From an uncultured Bacillota bacterium (GTDB lineage Bacteria; Bacillota; Clostridia; Peptostreptococcales; Anaerovoracaceae), in NCBI GenBank assembly GCA_946546075.1, contig CAMNNV010000012.1, forward strand, positions 1-15,535: a stretch of DNA of 15,535 nucleotides, given 5' to 3'. Position numbers and translations under genes: made by a program. Below are positions 1 to 6,398 of the stretch, in pieces (position 1 is the stretch's first letter; each line of letters opens with the position of its first letter). The notes under the pieces were generated by a model. That model worked only from the letters and a program-made list of their open reading frames with translations. It did no database searches and had not been told where the DNA came from.

Positions 1-1383
1 AAGCCTTGCCTTTTCTCCGCCGCTGAGGCTTCCCACCTCCAGGAAGACCTGCTCCCCTCTGAAGAGGAAACGGGCAAGTATGTTCCTCAATTCTCCATCC
101 GTATAGAGCCGGTATTCATCGTGCAGTTCATCGATGACAGTATTGGCGTCGTTCAGGAGCTGCTGTCCCTGATCGTAGTAGCCCGGCTGGACATTGTGAC
201 CGATCTTGATCCTTCCCGATGTCGGTGTGATCTCTCCCAGCAGCATCCGCAAAAGCGTCGTCTTGCCTGTGCCGTTCGCACCGATGATGCAGACTCTTTC
301 GCCCCTCTTGATGTCCAGATCCACATCGCAGAAAAGCTCTCTGGCACGGCTTCCGTAGCCGAAGGTCTTCGACAGGCCCTCCGCATACAGGACGTCCTTG
401 CCGCTTCGGAAATTCTCACTGAAGTTCAGTTTCAGTCCGCTGTTTCCCGTGGCCGGTCTGTCCATGAGGTCCATCGCCGCCAGCCGCTTCTCTCTGGAAG
501 CTGCACGCTTGGCGAGTTTCTCCGTTCCACGCTGCTTGAACCTGCGGATCATCTCTTCCTGGCGTTTCACCTCGGTCTGCTGCTTCTCGTACTTTCGCAT
601 CTGTGCTTCCCTGCGGGCTTTGCGCTCCGATGCATAGAAGCTGTAATTGCCTTCGTATATGTTCAGGTGATGGTTCTCGACTTCGAAGATCCTGGTCACC
701 GTCTGGTCCAGAAAGTATCTGTCGTGGGATACGATGACGATGGTGCCTTTGTAGCCCTTGAGATACTGCTCCAGCCACTTGAGCGTGCCGATATCCAGAT
801 GGTTCGTAGGCTCGTCCAGAAACAGCAGGTCCGGTTTTCGCAGCAGCAGGCATGCCAGGGCAAGCCTCGTCTTCTCTCCGCCGCTGAGTGTGGAGATCTT
901 CTTGTTGTACGTCTCTTCCCCGAAGGCCATGCTGGTGAGGATACCGTTCATTTCACTTTTGTATGAGTAGCCGCCGCTTCTTCCGAACTGCTCATGGAGC
1001 TGATCGTATCGGTCCAGGAGGTCCCTGCTTCTGGCAGGGTCGTCGTCCCCCAGCTCCTCCACCTGCCTGAGGATATCCTCCATCTCCGCTTCCATCTTCG
1101 GAAATCCTGAGAATATGGCCTCGACTTCCTCGATCACGGTGTTCTCAGAATCGAATTCCCCTGTCTGTTTGAGATATCCGATCCTGGTATCCCCGGAAAT
1201 AAAGCAGTCGCCGCCGTCTGCCTCCAGCTCGCCTGTGAGCACACGAAGCAAGGTAGTCTTACCGGCGCCGTTTACGCCTATAAGTCCTACCCTTTCGCCT
1301 TTGTTGATGTGGAAGGAGACGTTCTCCAGGATCACATCAGTCCCATATACTTTTGTCAGATCTTTTGCTGATAAAATGATCAC
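1..1383 (-). CDS. ydiF: ABC-F family ATPase, YdiF-like (3' end cut by window edge)
   Basis: This is a soluble ABC-F ATPase with two nucleotide-binding domains and no membrane segments. Such proteins act on the ribosome, near the E and P sites. The first 461 residues are visible and the frame is open to base 1. NBD1 has Walker A GVNGAGKTT (about 36-44), signature LSGGEK (166-171) and Walker B with DEPTNHLD (190-197). A charged, helical interdomain linker follows (about 230-290, rich in K, R, E and Q), as is typical of ABC-F proteins. NBD2 has Walker A GANGTGKTT (368-376) and a second LSGGEK at the cut edge. About 180 residues appear to be missing compared with a roughly 640-residue YdiF. The start is GTG at 1383, preceded by a weak GAGAAG site 9 nt downstream of the tsaD stop. 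The family assignment is firm. The YdiF name rests on position behind tsaD, as in Bacillus. An antibiotic-resistance role is not indicated. Confidence 0.93.
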   Translation of the reverse strand, partial: MIILSAKDLTKVYGTDVILENVSFHINKGERVGLIGVNGAGKTTLLRVLTGELEADGGDCFISGDTRIGYLKQTGEFDSENTVIEEVEAIFSGFPKMEAEMEDILRQVEELGDDDPARSRDLLDRYDQLHEQFGRSGGYSYKSEMNGILTSMAFGEETYNKKISTLSGGEKTRLALACLLLRKPDLLFLDEPTNHLDIGTLKWLEQYLKGYKGTIVIVSHDRYFLDQTVTRIFEVENHHLNIYEGNYSFYASERKARREAQMRKYEKQQTEVKRQEEMIRRFKQRGTEKLAKRAASREKRLAAMDLMDRPATGNSGLKLNFSENFRSGKDVLYAEGLSKTFGYGSRARELFCDVDLDIKRGERVCIIGANGTGKTTLLRMLLGEITPTSGRIKIGHNVQPGYYDQGQQLLNDANTVIDELHDEYRLYTDGELRNILARFLFRGEQVFLEVGSLSGGEKARL

Positions 1384-1392
1384 GTTTCTTCT

Positions 1393-2409
1393 CTAAAGCT
1401 CCAGATTAGGTATGGCATCGAGGTCCAGTCCATCGGTGCCTCCTGCCATGTATTTATAATATGCCGCACAGCCGATCATTGCCGCGTTGTCCGTGCAAAG
1501 GATCGGCGACGGTCTGTAAAGTGCGATGCCGTTCTTATCACACTGCTGCTGCATCATCTCGCGCAGTCTCGAATTGGCCGCGACTCCTCCTGCCATAACG
1601 ATCTTGTCCTTGCCCAGATCCTTTGCTGCACTCATGGTCTTGTCCACGATGACGTCCAGCACTGCCGCCTGGAATCCCGCCGCAACGTCAGGAACGTGTA
1701 TCTCTCTTCCAGCCTGTTTCTCCGAATTGATGTAGTTGAGCACCCCTGTTTTGATGCCGCTGAAACTGAAGTCGAGGCTTCCCTTCTCCAGATATACTCT
1801 CTTGAAATGGACCGCTTCCGGATCTCCTTCCTTGGCGATCTTATCGATCAGCGGACCTCCCGGATATCCGAGTCCCAGAACTCTCGCCACCTTGTCGTAG
1901 GCTTCTCCCACGGCATCGTCTCTCGTGCCTCCGAGAACGTGGAAATCCGTGTAGGATCTGACTTCCACGAGATTCGTGTGTCCCCCAGATACCACAAGTG
2001 CCATAAACGGTGGTTCCAGTTCCGGATGCTCTATGAAATTGGCGCTGATATGCCCTGCGATATGGTTCACGCCTACGAGAGGCTTGCCGCATGCCAGAGC
2101 ATATGCCTTCGCTGTTGCAAGCCCTATGAGGAGTGCTCCCACGAGCCCCGGCCCGTATGTCACTCCGATCACATCGATATCATCCATGGAGGCTCCCGCC
2201 TCTTCGAGAGCGGAATCCACCACCCAGTTGACGTTGGTAAGGTGCTGTCTCGACGCGATCTCCGGTACTACGCCGCCGTAGAGCTTATGTGTCTCGATCT
2301 GTGATGATATAATATTCGATCTCACATCGCGGCCATCCAGAACGACTGCTGCGGCTGTTTCATCGCAGCTCGATTCTATGGCCAGCACTGCAAGTTTCCC
2401 GTCTATCAT
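1393..2409 (-). CDS. tsaD: tRNA N6-threonylcarbamoyladenosine (t6A37) transferase subunit TsaD
   Basis: TsaD is the catalytic subunit that moves the threonylcarbamoyl group from threonylcarbamoyl-AMP onto A37 of ANN-decoding tRNAs, working with TsaB and TsaE. The protein is 338 residues, the usual family length. Visible landmarks are the N-terminal ASKHA-type AIESSCDET segment (about 10-18), the HIAGH metal-binding pair (H116, H120), SGGHTNL (about 142-148), GGVAANSRLRE in the C-terminal lobe, and the CTDNAAMIG motif that supplies the metal-binding aspartate. I chose the ATG at 2409 because AGGAGG lies 4 nt upstream. An in-frame ATG at 2436 has no ribosome site and lies inside rimI. The gene follows rimI with a 16-nt gap and is followed by the ABC-F gene after 9 nt, so the three are probably cotranscribed. 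Confidence 0.97.
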   Translation of the reverse strand: MIDGKLAVLAIESSCDETAAAVVLDGRDVRSNIISSQIETHKLYGGVVPEIASRQHLTNVNWVVDSALEEAGASMDDIDVIGVTYGPGLVGALLIGLATAKAYALACGKPLVGVNHIAGHISANFIEHPELEPPFMALVVSGGHTNLVEVRSYTDFHVLGGTRDDAVGEAYDKVARVLGLGYPGGPLIDKIAKEGDPEAVHFKRVYLEKGSLDFSFSGIKTGVLNYINSEKQAGREIHVPDVAAGFQAAVLDVIVDKTMSAAKDLGKDKIVMAGGVAANSRLREMMQQQCDKNGIALYRPSPILCTDNAAMIGCAAYYKYMAGGTDGLDLDAIPNLEL

Positions 2410-2413
2410 GGTT

Positions 2414-2419
2414 CCTCCT
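2414..2419 (-). promoter_or_regulatory. Ribosome binding site deciding the tsaD start
   Basis: Read on the minus strand this is AGGAGG followed by AACC and then ATG at 2409. It overlaps the last codons of rimI. Its strength and position favour the 2409 start over the upstream ATG at 2436, which has no comparable site. Confidence 0.75.
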
Positions 2420-2425
2420 GCTGTT

Positions 2426-2875
2426 CTATTCTTCATGACGCCACATTATGAGGGCGTCTTCTCCGTTGTTCTGATAGTATTTCTTCCGCCGTCCCTCTGT
2501 CTTGAAGCCCATCTTCTCGTACAGCCCGATGGCTGCCGCATTCGATGGTCTGACTTCCAGAGTATGATGTTTGATCCCACCAGACGTCGTGATCCGGATC
2601 ATGTCCTCCAGGATCCGCTGGGCGATATGCTTTCCCCTGTGGGCAGGATGAACGGCCACATTCGTTACTTGACCTTCGTCCAGAAGGCACCATATCCCCA
2701 TATATCCGACCGCCTCGTCCTCTTCCGTTGCCAGAAGATAGAGAGCATGGGGATTCTCGCGAAGCTCAAAGCTTATGGAATCCAGCGACCATGGATCTTC
2801 AAAACATGCCTTTTCCAGTTCCCATATGGCTGTGGCATCTTCCTCACCGGCTTTTCTGATGATCAGATCTGCCAT
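2426..2875 (-). CDS. rimI: GNAT N-acetyltransferase, RimI family (ribosomal protein S18 alanine)
   Basis: This is a 149-residue GCN5-related acetyltransferase. RimI classically acetylates the N-terminal alanine of ribosomal protein S18 using acetyl-CoA. The core is QVTNVAVHPAHRGKHIAQRI (about 69-88), with the pyrophosphate-binding loop read as R80-G-K-H-I-A. The usual pattern is R/Q-x-x-G-x-G/A, so the fourth-position glycine is histidine here. The closing LEVRPSNAAAIGLYEKMGF segment (106-124) is diagnostic of RimI and includes the likely general-acid tyrosine Y119. The ATG lies 1 nt after the tsaB stop (TGA T ATG), which suggests coupled translation. A GGGAG site sits 9 nt upstream. The location between tsaB and tsaD supports the name, since the same order occurs in Bacillus (ydiC-ydiD-ydiE). 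Other protein targets cannot be excluded. Confidence 0.92.
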   Translation of the reverse strand: MADLIIRKAGEEDATAIWELEKACFEDPWSLDSISFELRENPHALYLLATEEDEAVGYMGIWCLLDEGQVTNVAVHPAHRGKHIAQRILEDMIRITTSGGIKHHTLEVRPSNAAAIGLYEKMGFKTEGRRKKYYQNNGEDALIMWRHEE

Positions 2876-2876
2876 A

Positions 2877-3593
2877 TCACTTCGCTCCCGCTGCCTGTTT
2901 CTCTTTGAGTTTGCGCTCTGCTTCCGGTATCCTCATATATTCCGGCATCAGCTCTTCATAGGAAACGGTATCGCCACACGCCATCTTCTCGGCACCCATC
3001 TGGGCCACCGTCTCGGCGTGCTGATATCTGACCGACGCATCCGCCATTTCGTATCCGCCGCTTCTGAGTGCTTCGATCTTCTCCCGGTATATATCACAGG
3101 CATCTCCCATGAGGTATACATTCGAATATCCTTCGATCTTTGCCATGAATTCTTCCAAAGTATACGGAGCGGCTTCCACGACCTGCTCGATCCCATCTTC
3201 ACCGATCTCGTAGGCCCCTGCGTATACCTGGCTCCTTCTGGCATCCAGCATCGGGCAGATCACCGCACCCTTTGCATGATCGCTGCCACGGAGTGCCAGA
3301 GCTTCCAGGCTGGAAACGCTGATGCACGGGATGTCCAGCATCTGGGATATGGCTCTCGCTGAGGATATGCCTATCCTGATGCCCGTAAAAGAACCCGGAC
3401 CTGCTGATACTGCGATACCGGAAATGTCCGAAACGCTGATGCCGCTCTTGTCCAGGACGTATTGCACCTGGGGCATGAGATTCTGCAGGTGAGAATACTT
3501 GTCGTTACCTTCTACGCAGGCCAGTATCTCCTTTCCGTCAGATACTGCCACCGACGCGAAGGCTCCTGTGGTTTCTATCGCTAAAATGTACAT
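2877..3593 (-). CDS. tsaB: t6A biosynthesis subunit TsaB (TsaD dimerisation partner)
   Basis: TsaB is a TsaD paralogue without catalytic activity. It dimerises with TsaD and, with TsaE, supports t6A37 formation on tRNA. The protein has 238 residues, a typical length. The N terminus reads MYILAIETTG, the ASKHA-fold opening strand, followed by VSAGPGSFTGIRIG (62-75), the family signature, and SSARAISQMLDIP in the next helix. The C-terminal half is degenerate, as expected for TsaB. The start is ATG at 3593 inside the end of tsaE (13-nt overlap), with a GAGAGGA site 7 nt upstream. The stop is 1 nt from the rimI start. The whole tsaE-tsaB-rimI-tsaD run is therefore translationally compact. Confidence 0.95.
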   Translation of the reverse strand: MYILAIETTGAFASVAVSDGKEILACVEGNDKYSHLQNLMPQVQYVLDKSGISVSDISGIAVSAGPGSFTGIRIGISSARAISQMLDIPCISVSSLEALALRGSDHAKGAVICPMLDARRSQVYAGAYEIGEDGIEQVVEAAPYTLEEFMAKIEGYSNVYLMGDACDIYREKIEALRSGGYEMADASVRYQHAETVAQMGAEKMACGDTVSYEELMPEYMRIPEAERKLKEKQAAGAK

Positions 3594-4009
3594 GTATATA
3601 TCCTCTCTCCTTCATTCTGCCCGTATTCGATCCTGATGCGGATCGCATCCTCAGGGATCAGATCCTCTATGATATCGGCCCATTCCACTACGCTCACGCC
3701 TTCGCCGTAGAAGTACTCTTCGTATCCAAGCTCGAACATCTCTTCTTCGTCTCCGATGCGGTATACATCGAAATGATAGAGCGGGAGTCTGCCTCCGTAA
3801 TACTCTTTGACGATGGTGAAGGTAGGGCTGGTGATGACAGCTTCGATCCCGAGGCCTGCTGCAATGGCCTTGGTCAGAGTGGTCTTACCCGCGCCAAGAT
3901 CGCCTGTCAGCGCCACGACGCTTCCAGGTACTAATTTATCTGCCAGACTGCGTCCGAAATCGGCAGTCTCTTTTTCATTGCTGATTTTTATGATTTCTTC
4001 GTTTCTCAT
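3581..4009 (-). CDS. tsaE: t6A biosynthesis ATPase TsaE
   Basis: TsaE is the small P-loop ATPase that binds the TsaB-TsaD heterodimer and is needed for turnover in bacterial t6A synthesis. The protein is 142 residues. Clear motifs are Walker A GDLGAGKTT (36-44), SPTFTIVKEY (61-70, switch I region), HFDVYR (79-84) and VVEWAD (107-112). All are characteristic of TsaE. The ATG at 4009 is 1 nt after the rluB-type stop (TGA T ATG). Only a weak AAGAG lies upstream, so translation probably depends on re-initiation. It overlaps tsaB by 13 nt. Confidence 0.96.
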   Translation of the reverse strand: MRNEEIIKISNEKETADFGRSLADKLVPGSVVALTGDLGAGKTTLTKAIAAGLGIEAVITSPTFTIVKEYYGGRLPLYHFDVYRIGDEEEMFELGYEEYFYGEGVSVVEWADIIEDLIPEDAIRIRIEYGQNEGERIYTCTF

Positions 4010-4010
4010 A

Positions 4011-4715
4011 TCATAAACTCTTGAGATATTCTATTTCTTCCTTCGTAAGTTTCCTGTAGTGGCCTGACATCAGCCTGCCCAGTCTGACGTCTCCTATGGC
4101 GGTGCGCTCCAGGGTCTGGACTTTGTTGCCGACTGCTGAGAACATCTTTCTCACCTGACGGTTCTTGCCTTCGTGTATCTGGATCTCCACTACTGCGTGG
4201 CGCGGCATCTGCTTGATGACTTTCACCCTCGCAGGGGATGTGACGAATCCGCCGATATCGACGCCCTTTCGGAGCTTTGCGATTTTCTGATCGCTGAGCA
4301 CGCCTGCAACCGTAGCCACATAAGTCTTCCACACTTCGTGTTTCGGATGGGTGAGGGAGTATGTGAGCTGCCCGTCATTGGTCATGATCAGAAGTCCTGT
4401 GGTGTTATAGTCGAGCCTTCCCACCGGGAACAATCTCTCAGGGATGTCATCCACCAGTTCTGCCACAGTAGCCCTGCCCTTATCATCCTCCATGGTGGTG
4501 ATGTATCCGAGGGGCTTGTTGAGCACCACATATACCTTGCTCTGTGCCGGTTCGATGAGTTTGCCGTTGACAGTTACTCTGTCACCATCTTCGACGACGA
4601 TACCCATCTGTCTTACGACTGCACCGTTCAGTTTGACATTGCCTGCGGCGATCAGTTCGTCCGCTTTTCTTCTGCTGCATATACCTGCTGCAGCGATGTA
4701 TTTATTCAGTCTCAT
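4011..4715 (-). CDS. rluB: RluB/RsuA-family rRNA pseudouridine synthase
   Basis: This enzyme isomerises a specific uridine in rRNA to pseudouridine; RluB acts on the 23S peptidyl-transferase region and RsuA on 16S. The protein is 234 residues. An N-terminal S4 RNA-binding domain (1-60) opens with RLNKYIAAAGICSRRKADEL. It is followed by YVVLNKPLGYI (62-72), the catalytic motif GRLDYNTTGLLIMTNDG (99-115) with D102 as the expected nucleophile, and EGKNRQVRKMF (182-192). The RluB-like reading comes from GRLDYNTTGLL and the overall length. Exact target choice cannot be read from sequence, and an RluF or RsuA specificity remains possible. I chose the ATG at 4715 because AAAGGAA lies 8 nt upstream and the S4 domain begins there; an in-frame GTG at 4754 sits in the promoter. 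It is the first gene of the t6A operon here. It is more commonly seen next to scpAB. Confidence 0.92.
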   Translation of the reverse strand: MRLNKYIAAAGICSRRKADELIAAGNVKLNGAVVRQMGIVVEDGDRVTVNGKLIEPAQSKVYVVLNKPLGYITTMEDDKGRATVAELVDDIPERLFPVGRLDYNTTGLLIMTNDGQLTYSLTHPKHEVWKTYVATVAGVLSDQKIAKLRKGVDIGGFVTSPARVKVIKQMPRHAVVEIQIHEGKNRQVRKMFSAVGNKVQTLERTAIGDVRLGRLMSGHYRKLTKEEIEYLKSL

Positions 4716-4723
4716 AACGGCTG

Positions 4724-4730
4724 TTCCTTT
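4724..4730 (-). promoter_or_regulatory. Ribosome binding site deciding the rluB-type start
   Basis: AAAGGAA on the minus strand, 8 nt before the ATG at 4715. The in-frame GTG at 4754 upstream overlaps the predicted -10 element, so it is unlikely to be translated. Confidence 0.6.
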
Positions 4731-4744
4731 CACATATTCCCTTG

Positions 4745-4773
4745 ATTTTATCACAAAAAACTATGCTTGAAAA
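4745..4773 (-). promoter_or_regulatory. Predicted housekeeping promoter of the rluB-tsa operon
   Basis: On the minus strand, TTTTCA (4773-4768) is separated by 17 nt from TAAAAT (4750-4745). The -10 box matches five of six consensus bases and the -35 box four of six. A start around 4738 would give a leader of about 23 nt. The only gap upstream of the operon is the short divergent region shared with the DUF815 gene. Confidence 0.5.
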
Positions 4774-4775
4774 CC

Positions 4776-4805
4776 TTGTCACAAAATACATGACTGGTGT
4801 ACTAT
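4776..4805 (+). promoter_or_regulatory. Predicted promoter of the DUF815 ATPase gene
   Basis: TTGTCA (4776-4781) is followed by an 18-nt spacer and TACTAT (4800-4805). The -35 box matches five of six bases, while the -10 match is only moderate (four of six). It would start transcription about 30 nt before the ATG at 4842. It lies back to back with the predicted rluB promoter. Confidence 0.35.
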
Positions 4806-4841
4806 GTGACTGTGACTAAGATTTTATGGGAGGCAATCAAC

Positions 4842-6038
4842 ATGCGTGATGAATTCAGGCACCTGATGCTGCAGCTCGATTCCATGGCTGTTTTCGGAGG
4901 CATCAAAAAAGATCCCGTCATTTCGGCTCTCACGAAGCTTCTGGGCGCTCTGGCAGATGAGCGGCCTGCAGACGAGACGATCCCGCTCTACAGCAAAGTG
5001 CTCTCTGAACTGTACCCGGTATCGAGCGACCTCGGGTCATATATCACAAGACTCATAACAGAAGATGACAACTTCTATATCCGTGATGTTGCATCCGGCA
5101 AACAGCCGGATGAGACGATTTCCCGTGCCCTGAACAACGAGTTGGCTATACTTCAGACCCTCGCTATGCTGCCATGCTCCACGATAAAGGACGCCATCGG
5201 ATTCGATGATTTCCTGCCGCTTTGGACCAACGGCACTGCGGACATACAGTATGAGTTCATGAAGAAGCTGGACAACATCAAAAAGACTGGTTACGGCATG
5301 TATGCGAAGTACAATTTCTTCCGCCTCGAAAACTCGAAGATCGTACCAGTCAAACATCCTGATTACCATACTCTTGACCAGCTGTTCGAATACGAGAGAG
5401 AACGGGAGCTGATCATCCGGAACACCAAGGCTCTCATCGACGGCACCGGAGCGAACAACATCCTTCTGTACGGAGATGCCGGCACAGGCAAGAGCACGAC
5501 CATCAAGGCCGTGGCTGCACACTTTGCGCCTCAGGGACTGAGGATCGTCGAGGTCAAGAAGAACCAGCTCTATCAGATCCCGAACATAATGGAAGAACTG
5601 TCTTCGAACCCACTGAAGTTCATCCTTTTCATCGATGACTTGAGTTTCAGCGGAAACGACGACAACTTCTCCGCTCTCAAGGCAACGCTCGAGGGAAGCA
5701 TCTCGGGAACCGGAAACAACGTGGCCATCTATGCTACCAGCAACAGGCGCCATCTCGTCAAGGAGTCCTTCGAAGACCGCATGGGAAGCGAGCTCCACGC
5801 CAACGATACGCTGCAGGAGACCATGAGCCTTGCGGCCCGTTTCGGCCTTACGATCACGTTCCAAAAGCCGTCAAAGGACGATTACCTCAGCATCGTGCGC
5901 TCCCTTGCGACGGAATACGGCATAGAGATGGACGACGAGACACTATTCAGCAAAGCAGAAGCTTTCGCGATACGAAAAAACGGCAGAAGCCCGAGAACGG
6001 CACGCCAGTTCATCGAACTTCTGAAGATCGGAATATGA
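4842..6038 (+). CDS. AAA+ ATP-binding protein, DUF815 family
   Basis: The protein is a 398-residue cytoplasmic AAA+ ATPase of the DUF815 family, whose cellular role is not established. The first 180 residues are a helical domain without recognised motifs. The ATPase core follows: Walker A GDAGTGKST (211-219), Walker B ILFIDDLSF (261-269, D265 and D266), a sensor-1-like YATSNRR (297-303), and a C-terminal GRSPRTARQF (381-390) with possible sensor-2 arginines. The segment LEGSISGTGNNVAIYATSNR matches the usual DUF815 pattern. The start is ATG at 4842, where GGGAGG lies 8 nt upstream; an in-frame GTG at 4797 has no such site. It stands alone, divergent from the tsa operon and convergent with the DUF2149 gene, and has its own terminator. 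Family is confident; function is unknown. A chaperone-like or loader activity would be a guess from the fold. Confidence 0.9.
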   Translation: MRDEFRHLMLQLDSMAVFGGIKKDPVISALTKLLGALADERPADETIPLYSKVLSELYPVSSDLGSYITRLITEDDNFYIRDVASGKQPDETISRALNNELAILQTLAMLPCSTIKDAIGFDDFLPLWTNGTADIQYEFMKKLDNIKKTGYGMYAKYNFFRLENSKIVPVKHPDYHTLDQLFEYERERELIIRNTKALIDGTGANNILLYGDAGTGKSTTIKAVAAHFAPQGLRIVEVKKNQLYQIPNIMEELSSNPLKFILFIDDLSFSGNDDNFSALKATLEGSISGTGNNVAIYATSNRRHLVKESFEDRMGSELHANDTLQETMSLAARFGLTITFQKPSKDDYLSIVRSLATEYGIEMDDETLFSKAEAFAIRKNGRSPRTARQFIELLKIGI

Positions 6039-6044
6039 AAATAA

Positions 6045-6070
6045 CGCCCGCCAAATGGCGGGCGATTTTT
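6045..6070. terminator. Bidirectional hairpin terminator between DUF815 and DUF2149 genes
   Basis: A perfect 8-bp GC stem (CGCCCGCC / GGCGGGCG) encloses an AAAT loop at 6045-6064. The plus strand continues ATTTTTATT and the minus strand continues TTATTTTC, so the same hairpin can end both converging transcripts. It starts 6 nt after the DUF815 stop and ends 7 nt from the DUF2149 stop. Confidence 0.85.
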
Positions 6071-6071
6071 A

Positions 6072-6398
6072 TTAAGGTGTCTGCTGTTCCTGCATCACGT
6101 AATATTTACCTGTTGCGGGATCTCTATAGACGGTACCCATTTCTTCCAGGTTGGAATTCTCGTTGATCTGCTGGGTAGCTGTGCCGTCCATGCCGTTTAC
6201 TTCATACATCTGGGATGCATCCGGCATGATCTCACCTGTCTCACTTACGTTCACGTTCCAGCTGATGATCAGCGCCAAGAGAAGTCCGCAGGCAAATACC
6301 AGCATGGCATCTGCCATGTTGCCGACACCTTCCATAGGGTTGATTTCTTCTGATTTTCTTGCTGCACGAAGTCTGCCGCGCTTACCTGTTACCTTCAT
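6072..6398 (-). CDS. ExbD/TolR-like small membrane protein, DUF2149 family
   Basis: This is a 108-residue single-pass membrane protein. A basic cytoplasmic N terminus (1-16) leads into EEINPMEGVGNMADAMLVF. The membrane helix spans about 29-47. D30 followed by AMLVF lines up with the DVMLV of ExbD, whose aspartate (D25 in E. coli) carries the proton-motive function. The remaining 60 residues would face outside and are short and polar, without the full periplasmic domain of classical ExbD. The tail holds a YRDPATGKYYVM motif (91-102). The ATG overlaps the stop of the ExbB-like gene by one base (TAATG), and a GGAAGGGGG stretch is just upstream, so the two subunits are made in a coupled way. It closes the operon before the terminator. 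The DUF2149 assignment is from recognition of the helix pattern and gene pairing. Confidence 0.82.
   Translation of the reverse strand: MKVTGKRGRLRAARKSEEINPMEGVGNMADAMLVFACGLLLALIISWNVNVSETGEIMPDASQMYEVNGMDGTATQQINENSNLEEMGTVYRDPATGKYYVMQEQQTP

Noticed and set aside
121..966. 281-residue plus-strand open frame opposite the ABC-F gene
   Set aside because: The minus strand encodes unbroken Walker A, signature and DEPTNHLD motifs here. The plus frame has none and is an antisense shadow.
2410..2436. Upstream tsaD start giving nine extra residues
   Set aside because: It has no ribosome site, overlaps rimI, and the AGGAGG just before 2409 supports the shorter form.
5037..5864. 275-residue open frame on the minus strand inside the DUF815 gene
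   Set aside because: The plus-strand frame has full AAA+ motifs. The opposite frame has no recognisable motif or ribosome site and mirrors GC-rich codons.
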